Origin: Pyrinomonadaceae bacterium
Lineage (GTDB): Bacteria > Acidobacteriota > Blastocatellia > Pyrinomonadales > Pyrinomonadaceae
DNA length: 64,000 bases
Direction: 5' to 3'
Assembly (NCBI GenBank): GCA_026129865.1
Contig: JAHCHG010000001.1
Coordinates: forward strand, 372,001 to 436,000
This document shows, piece by piece, positions 43,562 through 52,911 of the stretch. Every line of letters starts with the position of its first letter. Position 1 is the first letter of the stretch. The translations under genes and the position numbers were made by a program. Under the pieces are notes generated by a model. That model did no database searches. It was not told where the DNA came from and was given only the letters and a program-made list of their open reading frames with translations.

Positions 43562-46339
43562 TTACTTCTGAACCGGATTTCCCTCGACATCCAGAACAAC
43601 GATTTCGCCGAGATTCAGTTCGCGAATTCCCGATTCGATCTTTGCCAGGTCGCCCACAAGAAGAAGCGTCGTGCCCGCCGGAGCGGCATATTTGGCTGCC
43701 GTGTTGTTCACATCGATCAATGTAAGCCGCGCCATTTCATCGGTTTCGCGCTGCAGATCTGTCATCGGAAGACCTTCCTGCCAGAGCGAAATTATTTGCT
43801 GCGCAATTCGTCCGTATGATTCAAATTGCTGAGCATATCCGCGGATCTTACCCAAACGCGCCGTTTCAAGTTCCTTCGCAGAGATCGGCTTCGCACCGGC
43901 AAGATTCTTCAATTCCTGCACAAATTCGACCACCGATTCCTTGGTTTTGTCCGTTTGAACTCCGCCCGAAGCGATCCATACTCCAGCTTTTGAATATTGC
44001 TGCGGAAATGCGAAAACGCCGTAGGAATAGCCCTTGTCTTCGCGCAGATTCAAATTGAGCCGCGTTCCGAAACCGCCGCCATAAACCGCATTTGCCAGAT
44101 TCAGCGAATAATAATCGTCCGATTTCCTTTGCGGAGCCGGAAGAATATGATTGACGACGGTTTGAGCGGCGTCCTGCCGGTTGATCAGGAAGACCTTTCC
44201 GACACCGACCGGTTTAGCCGGCGGAATGCTGACCGTCGGAGCGGAACCGCCCGACCATGAACCGAAATGCTTTCGCGCGAGCGCCGTCGCTTCGGCAAGC
44301 GAGACATTTCCGACAAATACTATCGCCGAACTTGCCGGTTTCCAATACGTTTTATGGAAATTAACTAGATCTTCGCGGGTTATCGCCTGAACCGTTGACG
44401 GCAAACCGCCGGTCGGTTTTCCGTACGGATGATCTTTACCAAAAGCGAGCATAAATGCTGCACGGTTGGCGATCTGATTCGGATTATTCGCCGCCTGTGC
44501 CAGACCGTCGAGCATCTGCTTTTTCTCTCGTTCAAATTCCTCGGCAGGGAATGACGGATTGAGAACGACGTCCGACATTACCGTCATCGCCTGATCGAGA
44601 TTTCGCGTCAAAACCTCCATATTCAAGCCGCCCGCTTCCTTCGACGCGCCGCCTGAAATGCTCGTACCAAGATTTCCAAGCGTTTCATCGATCTGCAGCG
44701 CATTTCGAGTTGCCGTTCCGCGGCGCATGACGCGATTCGTCAAAACGGCGGTTCCGGCTTTTCCGTTTGGATCTGCAACACTGCCCGCGCGGGTCGCCAG
44801 CGAAACCGCCACTTTCGGAAGTTCCGGTTTTTCAACTACATAAACGTCAATTCCGTTTTCAAGCTTTGCGGTTTTCACATCGGGAGCCTTAAACGGTTTG
44901 TCGCCGCCAAGCGGCGGTTCGACCGATCGGTCGATCGCGACGTTTGACGGCGGACCGGCTTTTGTCGGACTAAACCGGACAAGCAATCGATTTTTCGTGT
45001 TCAAATATGTGTTGACAGCGTTCTTGACGCTCTCGACCGTCACATTTCTATGCCGCTCAAGATCGTCGACAAATTTTCCGGGATCGCCCAGGAAAGTGTT
45101 GTACTGATTCAAAAGATCGCTCTTTCCGCCAAATCCGCCGATTCGTTCGAGTCCGGCGACGAAATTAAATTCCCATTTTGTTTTTGCGCGATCGAGTTCT
45201 TCCGAAGTGGGACCATCCTTGGCGAGCCGTGCAATTTCCTGATCGATCGTTTTTTCGATCTCTTTGATATCGACACCCGGTCGCGCCGTCGCCCACATCA
45301 GAAACGCGCCGGAAAGCGGTTGTCCGCCGCCAAACGCGACAACGTCCGAAGCGAGCTGTTTGTCATACATCAGAGCCTTGTTCAAACGCGCCGAAAGTCC
45401 ATCGGTCAAAATGGTCCCGACAAGTTCAAGTTCCGCATCGCTCTTACCAAAATATGCAGGTGCGGTGTAAGCAAAATATGTTCGCGCCAGAGGAACGCGG
45501 TCGGTTACTTCAACAACCTTTTCGCCGTCGAGCTTTGGAACCGATTTAACCGGTCTTGCAAGCGTTGGACCCGCAGGAATGGTTCCGAAATATTTTTCGA
45601 TCCATTTTTTCGTTTGTTCGACATCGAAATCGCCGGCTATAACAAGTGACAAATTGTTCGGCGTGTAGTATTCCCGGAAAAATTCGCGAACATCGTCTTC
45701 CGTCGCGGCGGTCAGATCTTCATGCGATCCGATGACATCGGTAGAATAAGGATGACCTTTCGGAAAAAGGTTTTCCGAGATCAATTTGAACCAGCGTCCG
45801 TACGGCTGATTTTCGAGTCCCTGACGGCGTTCGTTCTTAACGACCGCGCGCTGATTGTCGAGATTTTCCTTTGTCAGCGCTTCCGGCAAGGTTGCGAGCC
45901 GGTCGGCTTCGACCCACAACAGATTTTCCAGATTTCCCGAAGGAACAGTTGCGAAATAATTTGTCCGGTCCTGATTTGTCGTACCGTTCACGCCGCCTTC
46001 GAGAAGATTTGCACCGGCGGCTTCGACATATTCCAGATAATCGCGGCTGGCGTTTTTCGAACCCTGGAACATCATATGTTCAAAAAGATGCGCGAAACCG
46101 CTTCTACCAGGTCGTTCGTTTGCCGAACCTACGTGAAACCATTGGTTTACATGGACGATGGGAAGCTTGCGGTCAACATGCAAGATCACGTCCAATCCGT
46201 TTGAAAGGGTATATTTTTCAAATTCGATCTTCGGAACCGAACTCTGCGTCTGAGCGCTGATCGACATCGGCACAAACGGCGCCAACGCAAGCGCAAACGC
46301 AAAGTTCAGCGCCAGAAATCCTTTAAAGAAACTCTTCAT
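43562..46339 (-). CDS. Exported tandem M16 (pitrilysin-like) metallopeptidase
   Basis: 925 residues from the ATG at 46339, whose N-terminus is a signal peptide (about 1-28). The first M16 domain has the inverted zinc motif HLFEHMMF (HxxEH) with NGTTNQDRTNYFAT further on. The second domain (from about residue 480) begins NGIDVYVVEKPELPKVAVSLATRAG and lacks HxxEH, as usual for the inactive half. These clam-shell peptidases degrade short peptides in the periplasm. Upstream is a non-coding region with a plus-strand leader RNA. Confidence 0.92.
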   Translation of the reverse strand: MKSFFKGFLALNFAFALALAPFVPMSISAQTQSSVPKIEFEKYTLSNGLDVILHVDRKLPIVHVNQWFHVGSANERPGRSGFAHLFEHMMFQGSKNASRDYLEYVEAAGANLLEGGVNGTTNQDRTNYFATVPSGNLENLLWVEADRLATLPEALTKENLDNQRAVVKNERRQGLENQPYGRWFKLISENLFPKGHPYSTDVIGSHEDLTAATEDDVREFFREYYTPNNLSLVIAGDFDVEQTKKWIEKYFGTIPAGPTLARPVKSVPKLDGEKVVEVTDRVPLARTYFAYTAPAYFGKSDAELELVGTILTDGLSARLNKALMYDKQLASDVVAFGGGQPLSGAFLMWATARPGVDIKEIEKTIDQEIARLAKDGPTSEELDRAKTKWEFNFVAGLERIGGFGGKSDLLNQYNTFLGDPGKFVDDLERHRNVTVESVKNAVNTYLNTKNRLLVRFSPTKAGPPSNVAIDRSVEPPLGGDKPFKAPDVKTAKLENGIDVYVVEKPELPKVAVSLATRAGSVADPNGKAGTAVLTNRVMRRGTATRNALQIDETLGNLGTSISGGASKEAGGLNMEVLTRNLDQAMTVMSDVVLNPSFPAEEFEREKKQMLDGLAQAANNPNQIANRAAFMLAFGKDHPYGKPTGGLPSTVQAITREDLVNFHKTYWKPASSAIVFVGNVSLAEATALARKHFGSWSGGSAPTVSIPPAKPVGVGKVFLINRQDAAQTVVNHILPAPQRKSDDYYSLNLANAVYGGGFGTRLNLNLREDKGYSYGVFAFPQQYSKAGVWIASGGVQTDKTKESVVEFVQELKNLAGAKPISAKELETARLGKIRGYAQQFESYGRIAQQIISLWQEGLPMTDLQRETDEMARLTLIDVNNTAAKYAAPAGTTLLLVGDLAKIESGIRELNLGEIVVLDVEGNPVQK

Positions 46340-46482
46340 AAATTCTCCTAATAGCTCGCTGCTCCGCATGTTTCTCAAATAAAGCTGCTGCGAAGCGCGT
46401 AAAGTTATATCTAATTTATTCTCTTCTTAATACTGGAATTTTTTTCCGAAAGTTTCAAATGATAAGGCTTTCGCGGCATGGC

Positions 46483-46511
46483 TTGACAGTCTTCGGAATA
46501 GGAAGCATTAT
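46483..46511 (+). promoter_or_regulatory. Candidate sigma-70 promoter for the leader upstream of the methionine gene
   Basis: A consensus -35 TTGACA (46483-46488) and CATTAT (46506-46511) are separated by 17 bp. The start site would be near 46518, followed by about 115 nt to a terminator-like hairpin. Confidence 0.55.
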
Positions 46512-46517
46512 AGGTTG

Positions 46518-46638
46518 CATATCGTTCGTGGTGAGTTATAGCAACTTGCGACCACGTTAAATAAACTGCTAAACAGCCGATTCGACAGTTCACATTTTCC
46601 GAAGGTCTCGCGTTGTTTAGGACGTGAGACCTTTTTTT
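46518..46638 (+). ncRNA. Candidate structured leader RNA ending in a terminator hairpin (possible attenuator)
   Basis: Between the promoter-like sequence and the start codon at 46680 there are three hairpins: CGTGGT...ACCACG (46527-46556) with an inner GAGTT/AACTT pairing, AACTG...CAGTT (46564-46589), and GGTCTCGCGT...ACGTGAGACC (46604-46631), the last followed by seven T. No plus-strand gene lies upstream to be terminated, so the hairpin more likely controls the downstream homocysteine methyltransferase gene or ends a small RNA. It does not match the SAM-I, SAM-II, SAH, THF, cobalamin or T-box patterns that I know. Confidence 0.5.
46604..46638 (+). terminator. Intrinsic-terminator hairpin 42 bp before the methionine-pathway gene
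   Basis: A 10-bp stem (GGTCTCGCGT with ACGTGAGACC, one G-U pair) and TTTTTTT. Its position just upstream of the coding sequence is what suggests attenuation. Confidence 0.8.
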
Positions 46639-46679
46639 GTTTTCGCGGTAGAATATCGGTTGATCAAGTTTTCAAAAAT

Positions 46680-48575
46680 ATGAGAAATTTTCGTGAAATT
46701 TTGGAAAACGACAGTGTATACGTTTTCGACGGGGCGATAGGGACGCGGTTTTATGATAAGGGAATTTATATAAACCGTTCCTACGACGAACTTAACCTCA
46801 ACGCGCCGGATCTTGTGCGCGAAGTTCACGAAGAATATGTCCGCGCCGGTGCCGACATTATTGAAACCAACAGCTTCGGTGCGACGCGGCATAAACTTAA
46901 GCAATATAGTCTGGAAAATAAGCTGCACGAGATAAATTTGGCGGCAGCGCAGATCGCACGTCAGGCTGCCGGTGAAGATATTTTCGTCGCCGGTGCGATC
47001 GGTCCGCTCGATCTTAGGATCGAACCTTACGGTCCGACATCGTTCGAAGAAGCCCAGGAGATGTTTGCCGAACAGGTGCGTCCATTGTTAGAAGGCGGCG
47101 TCGATCTGTTTATTTTGGAGACGTTTTCCGATCTTTCTGAAATTCAGCAGGCGATACGCGCTGTTCGAAATCTCTGCGATCTGCCGATCGTAGCGCAGAT
47201 TACCATTCAAACCGACGGAAAAACCGTTTTCGGCGCGACGCCCGAAATTTTCACAAAACGCCTGGAAGATTGGGGCGCGGATGTTGTCGGGGTAAACTGC
47301 GGCGTCGGACCGACGCATATTCTGAACGCGCTCGAAACAATGCGCGGCGTAACAGATCTGAAACTTTCAGCTCAGCCAAACGCTGGACTTCCCCGCGACG
47401 TCCAGGGACGCCAGTTTTACATGTGTTCGCCGGAATATATGTCGAAATTTGCGAAGCGGTTCATTAAGGCAGGCGCAAAGTTCATCGGCGGATGCTGCGG
47501 CACGACGCCGAAACATATCAAATTGATCGCGGATTCGGTTAGAGCCGTCAGCCCGCGCGCCTCGCGTTCGGCGCCGTCGCAGCCCGCGAAGGTGATCGAA
47601 ACTAAAATTCCGGTCGTCGAAGTAGAACCGATTTCGCCGCTCGTGCGTTCCCATTGGTCGCGGAAGGTCGCGCTCGGTGAATTTGTAACATCGGTCGAAG
47701 TTTTGCCGCCGAAAGGCATCGCGGCTGAAAATACTTTAAAGAACATAGCGCTTTTAAAAGACGCCGGTGTCGACGCCGTAAATATTCCCGACGGACCGCG
47801 CGCGCAGACGCGTATGAGCGCGCAGGCGACCGCAATTTTGGTCGAACAAAAACTCGGCATCGAAGCCGTTCTTCACTACTGCTGCCGCGACCGAAATCTT
47901 CTGGGAATGATGTCCGATCTGCTCGGCGCAGCAGCTTTAGGACTGCATAATCTTCTGATCATCACCGGCGATCCGCCGAAAATGGGTCCGTATCCGGACG
48001 CGACGGCGGTTTTCGATATCGATTCGATCGGTCTCACGAACATGGTCAACAAGCTCAATCACGGGCTCGATCTAGGCAACAATCCGATCGGCGAACCGAC
48101 CGCGTTTTCTATCGGTGTGGGTGTAAATCCGGGCGCGCTGAATTTGGAAGAAGAGATCCGCCGATTTGAATGGAAGGTCGAAGCAGGCGCGGAGTACGCC
48201 ATCACCCAGCCGGTTTACGACACCGAGCAGCTTCGCGAATTTATGGAAAAGATCGCGCATGTGAAGATCCCGATCATCGCCGGAATTTTCCCGCTGGTGT
48301 CGAGCCGGAACGCCGAATTTATGCATAACGAGGTTCCGGGCGTTCGCGTTACTCAGGATATCTTGGACAGAATGCGCAAGGCTTCGGACATTTCAAAGGA
48401 ACATGCGCGCGAAGAAGGCTTGCAGATCGCCCGCGAAGCCCTGACCGAGGTCCGCGATCTCATCCACGGCGTGCAGGTTTCGGCACCGTTCGGCAACGTA
48501 AAATACGCGCTGCAGGTTTTCGATGTTTTAGAAGAATTCCGAACCCGCCGCGCCGAAACAGTCGCGATCCCGTGA
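46680..48575 (+). CDS. Bifunctional homocysteine S-methyltransferase / methylenetetrahydrofolate reductase
   Basis: 631 residues, the layout of YitJ-type fusions. The N-terminal Hcy-methyltransferase domain (about 1-300) has FDGAIGTRFY near 13-22 and the zinc-binding cysteines in GVNCGVGP and FIGGCCGTTP (near 270-279). The C-terminal MTHFR domain (about 325-620) starts EFVTSVEVLPPKG and carries LLIITGDPPK (near 427) and GAEYAITQPVYD. Known function of fused proteins: forming 5-methyl-THF and transferring a methyl group to homocysteine to give methionine; the methyl donor of this form is not fixed by sequence. The gene follows a putative attenuator leader. Confidence 0.92.
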   Translation: MRNFREILENDSVYVFDGAIGTRFYDKGIYINRSYDELNLNAPDLVREVHEEYVRAGADIIETNSFGATRHKLKQYSLENKLHEINLAAAQIARQAAGEDIFVAGAIGPLDLRIEPYGPTSFEEAQEMFAEQVRPLLEGGVDLFILETFSDLSEIQQAIRAVRNLCDLPIVAQITIQTDGKTVFGATPEIFTKRLEDWGADVVGVNCGVGPTHILNALETMRGVTDLKLSAQPNAGLPRDVQGRQFYMCSPEYMSKFAKRFIKAGAKFIGGCCGTTPKHIKLIADSVRAVSPRASRSAPSQPAKVIETKIPVVEVEPISPLVRSHWSRKVALGEFVTSVEVLPPKGIAAENTLKNIALLKDAGVDAVNIPDGPRAQTRMSAQATAILVEQKLGIEAVLHYCCRDRNLLGMMSDLLGAAALGLHNLLIITGDPPKMGPYPDATAVFDIDSIGLTNMVNKLNHGLDLGNNPIGEPTAFSIGVGVNPGALNLEEEIRRFEWKVEAGAEYAITQPVYDTEQLREFMEKIAHVKIPIIAGIFPLVSSRNAEFMHNEVPGVRVTQDILDRMRKASDISKEHAREEGLQIAREALTEVRDLIHGVQVSAPFGNVKYALQVFDVLEEFRTRRAETVAIP

Positions 48576-48691
48576 TCCGTCAGAACCACCTGCGTAAGCG
48601 GGTGGTAAATTCTGCACAATTAAATACCTACTGCAACGCAATAAAACGCTATTGAATCTACCAAGATACGCGGCGCGGTTAGGTCATTTTT

Positions 48692-48812
48692 TTACCGCAA
48701 AGGAGGCGCAAAGTACGCAGAGGTTTTCAAGATTGAGAAAAGCTGCAAAAACCTGCCGTCGAGCAATTCTTCGCGACCTTTGCGTAAAACTTTTCGCCCT
48801 TTGCGGTTAAAA
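48692..48812. repeat. Imperfect inverted repeat (REP-like, TTTGCGG-type)
   Basis: Left arm TACCGCAAAGGAGGCGCAAAG...CGCAGAGGTTTT (48692-48726), right arm GCGACCTTTGCGTAAAAC...GCCCTTTGCGGTTAAAA (48772-48812). About 45 bp separate the arms. Repeats of this type are common as dispersed intergenic elements in many bacteria. Confidence 0.65.
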
Positions 48813-48867
48813 GTTTTTCGCGTACCAAATGAGCCGCGAGGGACCCAGATTTTTAGGAGTTTCTAAA

Positions 48868-49320
48868 ATGAGAAAACAGCATTTCGTTACCAAAATCGCC
48901 CTATCATTTGCGATAACTTTTCTCTTATCCGTTCCCGCCATCGCCTCCGGCGGCGAATTTCGAAATTCGAGCGGCAACACGATCGGTTCGTTAAAATCCG
49001 ACGGATCGGTGAGAAACTCCGCCGGAAACACCATCGGCTATTTCAAAGACAACGGCGACGTCCGCAACGCGAGCGGCAACACGATCGGCAAGATCGACAG
49101 CGACGGAACGGTCCGAAACTCGAGCGGAAACACCATCGGCAAGATCAATTCAAACGGCGACGTCCGCAACTCAAGCGGCAACACCATCGGCAAAGTAACC
49201 TCCAGCGGCGACGTCCGCAACGCCAGCGGCAACACCATCGGCTCAACCCGCGGCGACATCTCCATTCATCAAGCTGCTGCATTTTTCTTCTTTTTCTTTA
49301 CAGAACAGGCGGCAAAATAA
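48868..49320 (+). CDS. Secreted 17-residue tandem-repeat protein
   Basis: 150 residues from the ATG at 48868, with SD TAGGAG. A signal peptide (about 1-27, cleaved near IASGG) is followed by six copies, the first one partial, of a 17-residue repeat with core VRNSSGNTIGKI and alternating GD/GT/GS starts. The strict spacing and Asn/Gly turns suggest a beta-helix or stacked beta-solenoid. A C-terminal hydrophobic stretch (HQAAAFFFFFFTEQAAK) could be a membrane-insertion tail. No function known; similar repeats occur in uncharacterised secreted proteins. Confidence 0.75.
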   Translation: MRKQHFVTKIALSFAITFLLSVPAIASGGEFRNSSGNTIGSLKSDGSVRNSAGNTIGYFKDNGDVRNASGNTIGKIDSDGTVRNSSGNTIGKINSNGDVRNSSGNTIGKVTSSGDVRNASGNTIGSTRGDISIHQAAAFFFFFFTEQAAK

Positions 49321-49527
49321 GCTCGCTGCCTGTTTTCCGCCGTCGTAAAAAATCTTGACATTATTCCCGTAAAACGATTATTTTTCTTCTGCCATAAACA
49401 ATTTTCTTCTTCGCGGCGCCCCATTGATCAAAAGCCGCAGAAGACCGTATTTGAAGCAGATTTCAGCTGGCATTTATTAAATTTGATGCGCCATTGATCC
49501 CTGCCGATATCGCGCCGGAAGAATTTT

Positions 49528-50118
49528 ATGAACCTCAAACTCGCTCCACTTCGATTTGCCGTAATTATCTTAGTCTTTTCCGGTTACGGTTTTTCTCAGG
49601 AAAACAAAGCTATCGAACTCGATTACTCGTGGGAGCGCTTAATTCTGCTTGTTTCGAAAGAAGCGGACGTTCGGCAGCTTTTGGGCGAACCTTATCTTGA
49701 TTCAGGTCAGGTTAAGGTGTACCGCGTGAATTCTTTCGGATTTCGAGTTCTTTACAACGGAAGTCGGGAGTCGGGCAAGCAAGTCTGTGATTCCGATCAA
49801 ATCTCGGCTGACACCGTTTACGGGATTTCTGTAACTCTGTCCAGCCCGTTGCCGTTTACGGAATTTAAAATACGACCCGAGACTAGAGAATTGGCGGATT
49901 ATGAGCGGATCGAAAGCGATTCGGGAACTGTCGAATAAATAAATACAAAACAGGGCTTTGGATTTCATACCGCCGCGCAAGAGGACTTCGGAGAGGAATT
50001 TGTCAGGGGAATGATGTATTTTCCGAGTGATTCCGTTAGAAAAATTAAATGTAAAGAGACAACTGAAAATGCGGTTTCCGGTTACTTCACTAGGGAGCGC
50101 AAAGGCTACGACGGATGA
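49528..50118 (+). pseudogene. Secreted candidate immunity-type protein (family A) interrupted by one TAA
   Basis: The open part (49528-49938, 136 residues) has a signal peptide (1-23, SQENKA) and the start of a family seen again at 52912: W-x-R/K-I-L-x-S-x-x-D-V-R/E-Q-L-L/F-G. The same frame continues after the TAA at 49936-49938 up to 50118 and includes GFGFHTAAQEDFGEEFV and MYFPSDSVRKIKCK, which aligns with the C-terminal GVSITYDKFLDQVLHIKFYPSEHERKLRDCK of the 52912 protein. So one in-frame stop splits a gene of about 196 codons. It could be a recent nonsense mutation or an assembly error. Confidence 0.65.
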
Positions 50119-50140
50119 AGAGATTTTGAGGGTGTTGTTT

Positions 50141-50623
50141 ATGAAGAAGTTCAATATCGTTCTAATTCTAATGCTTTCAGCGATATACGTTTATCACCTT
50201 ACACTTTCGATTTATTTTTTTGAAAAGCATAGTGAAAGTGTAAAACTGTCGATGTCCAATCACGGAAGTCTTAATTCAGATGTGGGCTTAATTCATTTCT
50301 TACTGTTTATCACCACTTTGCTGTTCTCTTTTTTGCTGACCCGCAAAAGCCTGGCTGCCCGGATAGGTTCAGTGATAACCGGAATCCTTGCCCTTTTTGT
50401 TTATAGAAGCTGGTATCTTTTAACACACACTTATATTCGGGTTTGGGAGCTTAAGCCTGAGAATCCGAAAGATCAAATTAAGATCGAAGAAATCGGCTAT
50501 TTTGTCGGCTCAGTTTCTGGCGATTATGCGGTCTTCGTTGTAACGGTTTTTCTAACGCTCTTTGCCGTTGCGGCGTTGATTTCAAAAGTGGGACATTCCA
50601 TCGGCGCGGTAAAACTAAAATGA
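50141..50623 (+). CDS. Small multi-pass membrane protein
   Basis: 160 residues from the ATG at 50141 (the longer frame to 50027 overlaps the preceding gene). Four membrane helices (about 5-24, 50-65, 71-88, 128-150). Charged loop WELKPENPKDQIKIEE. It resembles the 60167 protein in size and topology but not obviously in sequence. Unknown function. In the toxin-cassette region. Confidence 0.6.
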   Translation: MKKFNIVLILMLSAIYVYHLTLSIYFFEKHSESVKLSMSNHGSLNSDVGLIHFLLFITTLLFSFLLTRKSLAARIGSVITGILALFVYRSWYLLTHTYIRVWELKPENPKDQIKIEEIGYFVGSVSGDYAVFVVTVFLTLFAVAALISKVGHSIGAVKLK

Positions 50624-50760
50624 AATTGCGCCTAATTCGCTGGAATATCAGCGTTCGAAAATATTAAGCAGATTGGAGGCGGTCGCAGGCGCGCCGTTTA
50701 CGTTCCATTGGTGATGTCGTTTTTTGGGTATCGCAACTAGGTAGAAAGGGGTTTCAGCTA

Positions 50761-51432
50761 ATGCCTAAATTGCTTCTTGTTGTTCTATCTTTATTCCTTT
50801 TTTATTGGTCCGCCTGTTCATTCGCGTCGGCGCAAAAGGACGAATCAATAAACCGAACAATTGAAAATCCAGCGTCCAGTTCCGATGTTTCCGAAGGAAT
50901 CATGACGATAAGCGACGGACACGGAATTGATTCGTTAAATCTGGGAATGTCGGTAGAATCTGTTGTGAAAAACCAAAGAGAGCCTTCGAATAAATTTTCG
51001 CATGTTTGCAGAGACAAAAGCATTTTACTTTTTCAGTGGCTAAGATCGGAAAAGGCGGGAAACTTGGAAGAAGGAGATGGCATTTTTGCTTATTTTCGCG
51101 ACAACAGGTTGTCTTTGCTGAGCTTCTCAAGCCCGCGCGCCGTCACCACGGACGGAATAACTTTCGGGACTCCGTGGAATTCACTTTTGAAGGCACGACC
51201 GGAATTGCAAGTCTATTTGCTCACCCGCAGTTCCTCGGAAGCGACGAACGGGACAAATCGCATTTATGCAATAGACACTTCCAGAGGAGTCGCATTTCGA
51301 TCAGGCGAGAATGCTGTTGGTGAGAGAATTGTGGATTCAATCGAAATATTCAATGTCGGGGAAGATTTTGAACCGAATGCATGTAAAGCGGATGATCAAA
51401 AATTCAAGCCTTACACATTAGACAGACCCTAA
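50761..51432 (+). CDS. Secreted protein of unknown function
   Basis: 223 residues. An N-terminal signal peptide (1-24, cut near FASAQKDE) contains a Cys at residue 19 but no good lipobox. The middle has DSLNLGMSVESVVKNQREPSNK, similar in feel to the S-x-x-x-V-x-x-L-x-G start of family A. A GAAAGGGG sequence lies 5' of the start. It is just upstream of the first full RHS-tail cassette; it could be another immunity protein of a lost cassette. I do not recognise a family. Confidence 0.6.
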   Translation: MPKLLLVVLSLFLFYWSACSFASAQKDESINRTIENPASSSDVSEGIMTISDGHGIDSLNLGMSVESVVKNQREPSNKFSHVCRDKSILLFQWLRSEKAGNLEEGDGIFAYFRDNRLSLLSFSSPRAVTTDGITFGTPWNSLLKARPELQVYLLTRSSSEATNGTNRIYAIDTSRGVAFRSGENAVGERIVDSIEIFNVGEDFEPNACKADDQKFKPYTLDRP

Positions 51433-51575
51433 ACATGTCAGACAAAAGCGTACTATATGAAGCGTATTTAGATTGCAGTATGCCCTGCGTTTTCCCTGTC
51501 CTTGTGATCTAAAGCGAAGATTTTTGATTTTCGGTCAGAAGGATCGAGACAATTAGAACTTAAATCGAATTATCC

Positions 51576-52859
51576 ATGACGAACTGTTCAAATCATATTT
51601 GGGATGTAAAAGGATATTTATTGAATATGCGTTTTGACATTTCGCTGATTGAGATCGACCAACATGGGAACAAGATGGAGACGAGAGTTTTCGCAGGCGG
51701 AGCGGTTATTGCGAAGCAGAAACGGGCGATCGACGGCGGGCAGACTTACGATTCGATCGAGTGGCTCACCGCCGATCCGGTAACCGGGACCGAAGCGCGT
51801 TTCATTTACACAGACCTCGGCACCGCCCGCGCAACGGAAGAACAGGAACCGCTCGGGCAGCAGGTCTTTGCCCAAGACCCGGCGGAATTCCCCGACCCGC
51901 CGCCGAATGAAATGGTCAGTTTTTGGGAAGATATGCAGTGGCAATGCTCGATACCACAGGAATTTTATGGCGGATTCGAAGAAATGCCGTGGCATTGTCA
52001 AAATTCTTCATTGCTGAGCCGTTCTCTCAACGGAGACAAACTTTACGAAATCGTCGAGGGTGAATCGAGCCCAAAGAAAGTGAGAATCGGAAAAAACCCG
52101 AAGTCCGATCCGGAAGGCGAAGCTGCTCCTTCTCCGTCTGAAAAGATCCTGAGTTTCTCTCTCTCATCTTCGACAAAGCCGATCGCCCTCGATGATGATG
52201 AGGATGAAATTATCGCGGTTATACAAAACCAAAAGACCAAAGCGTTAACGATGCCGGACGATTTCAAAGACGCAAGTAACAGTGGACCTAGAATTGATCC
52301 TCGACTCGTAACCATTGTCGGTGATTTGAGGAAACGAGTTCAAGATATTACCTCGCGTCCCAGATGTGCTTGGGCGCTCGCACAGTTTTTTGGATCATTG
52401 GAAGGGATGAAAATGAAAACGAAAGACAATTTTGTAAATTCCAATGGGTTCACTGAAATACTGGACCTTTTTGATAGATTAAAATCAATTAAAATTAGTT
52501 CTTCCGTCAGCGCGAAGGCGGATGTTGATTCTGAAAGAAATGTAAGAATCTCCCGTCATAACCCTCAATCACGAGAAAATGCTGTAATAAATTGGTATGT
52601 AACAGCGACAATCGCTGAGATCATTCACACGGCAAAGCGGAAAGGTAATTATAGTGATAGCGATCTAGATAAAGCAGCATTAATTGCATTGGAAGATTTT
52701 GACGCAATTGGAAGTCTAAGTTATGACGGGGAGATTTCGCGTCGCGAAATTGAAATCAAAAATAAGACCTATGACGTTGGCTCCATGGGACATCGCTTTG
52801 TTAGTCAGTATTGCCAATATTCCGAAGAAGAAGTAAACCGCTCAACCCGGCTGCCGTAA
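51576..52859 (+). CDS. RHS-tail cassette 1: orphan RHS tip with C-terminal ExxH domain
   Basis: 427 residues. The N-terminal part resembles an RHS tail: FAGGAVIAKQ near 45, then SIEWLTADPVTGTEARFIYTDLGTARATEEQEPLGQ (near 68-100), the D-LG-x-R...PLG pattern of RHS cores, without the usual YYDPxxGRF motif. It continues DPPPNEMVSFWEDMQWQC and MPWHCQNSSLLSRSLNG. Boundary motif LTMPDDFKDAS is near 225-235. The C-terminal domain (about 236-427) has ATIAEIIHTA (E348, H351), an ExxH with the first His of HExxH replaced by Ala. The region 52400-52860 is more A/T-rich than the tail. The next gene (52912) is the likely partner. Confidence 0.65.
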   Translation: MTNCSNHIWDVKGYLLNMRFDISLIEIDQHGNKMETRVFAGGAVIAKQKRAIDGGQTYDSIEWLTADPVTGTEARFIYTDLGTARATEEQEPLGQQVFAQDPAEFPDPPPNEMVSFWEDMQWQCSIPQEFYGGFEEMPWHCQNSSLLSRSLNGDKLYEIVEGESSPKKVRIGKNPKSDPEGEAAPSPSEKILSFSLSSSTKPIALDDDEDEIIAVIQNQKTKALTMPDDFKDASNSGPRIDPRLVTIVGDLRKRVQDITSRPRCAWALAQFFGSLEGMKMKTKDNFVNSNGFTEILDLFDRLKSIKISSSVSAKADVDSERNVRISRHNPQSRENAVINWYVTATIAEIIHTAKRKGNYSDSDLDKAALIALEDFDAIGSLSYDGEISRREIEIKNKTYDVGSMGHRFVSQYCQYSEEEVNRSTRLP

Positions 52860-52911
52860 TCCGGCGATCGGCGAGCATGACCCTTACTTCGAGTAACTGG
52901 AGGACCGAACT

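Noticed and set aside
45050-45649. 199-codon plus-strand open frame opposite the M16 protease gene
   Set aside because: Antisense shadow of a well-supported gene; composition is typical of reading the opposite strand.
46518-46638. Known SAM, SAH, THF, cobalamin or T-box riboswitch
   Set aside because: I searched by eye for the consensus sequences of these classes and found none; the leader is reported only as an unassigned structured RNA.
48950-49260. CRISPR-like array because of regularly spaced repeats
   Set aside because: The 51-bp repeats have no unique spacers and are translated into a 17-residue protein repeat behind a signal peptide.
49936-49938. TAA recoded as a sense codon in this organism
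   Set aside because: Many ordinary genes here (coaD, aminotransferase, SemiSWEET, the 52912 gene's neighbours) end in TAA at the expected length, so the code is standard; decay or sequence error is more likely.
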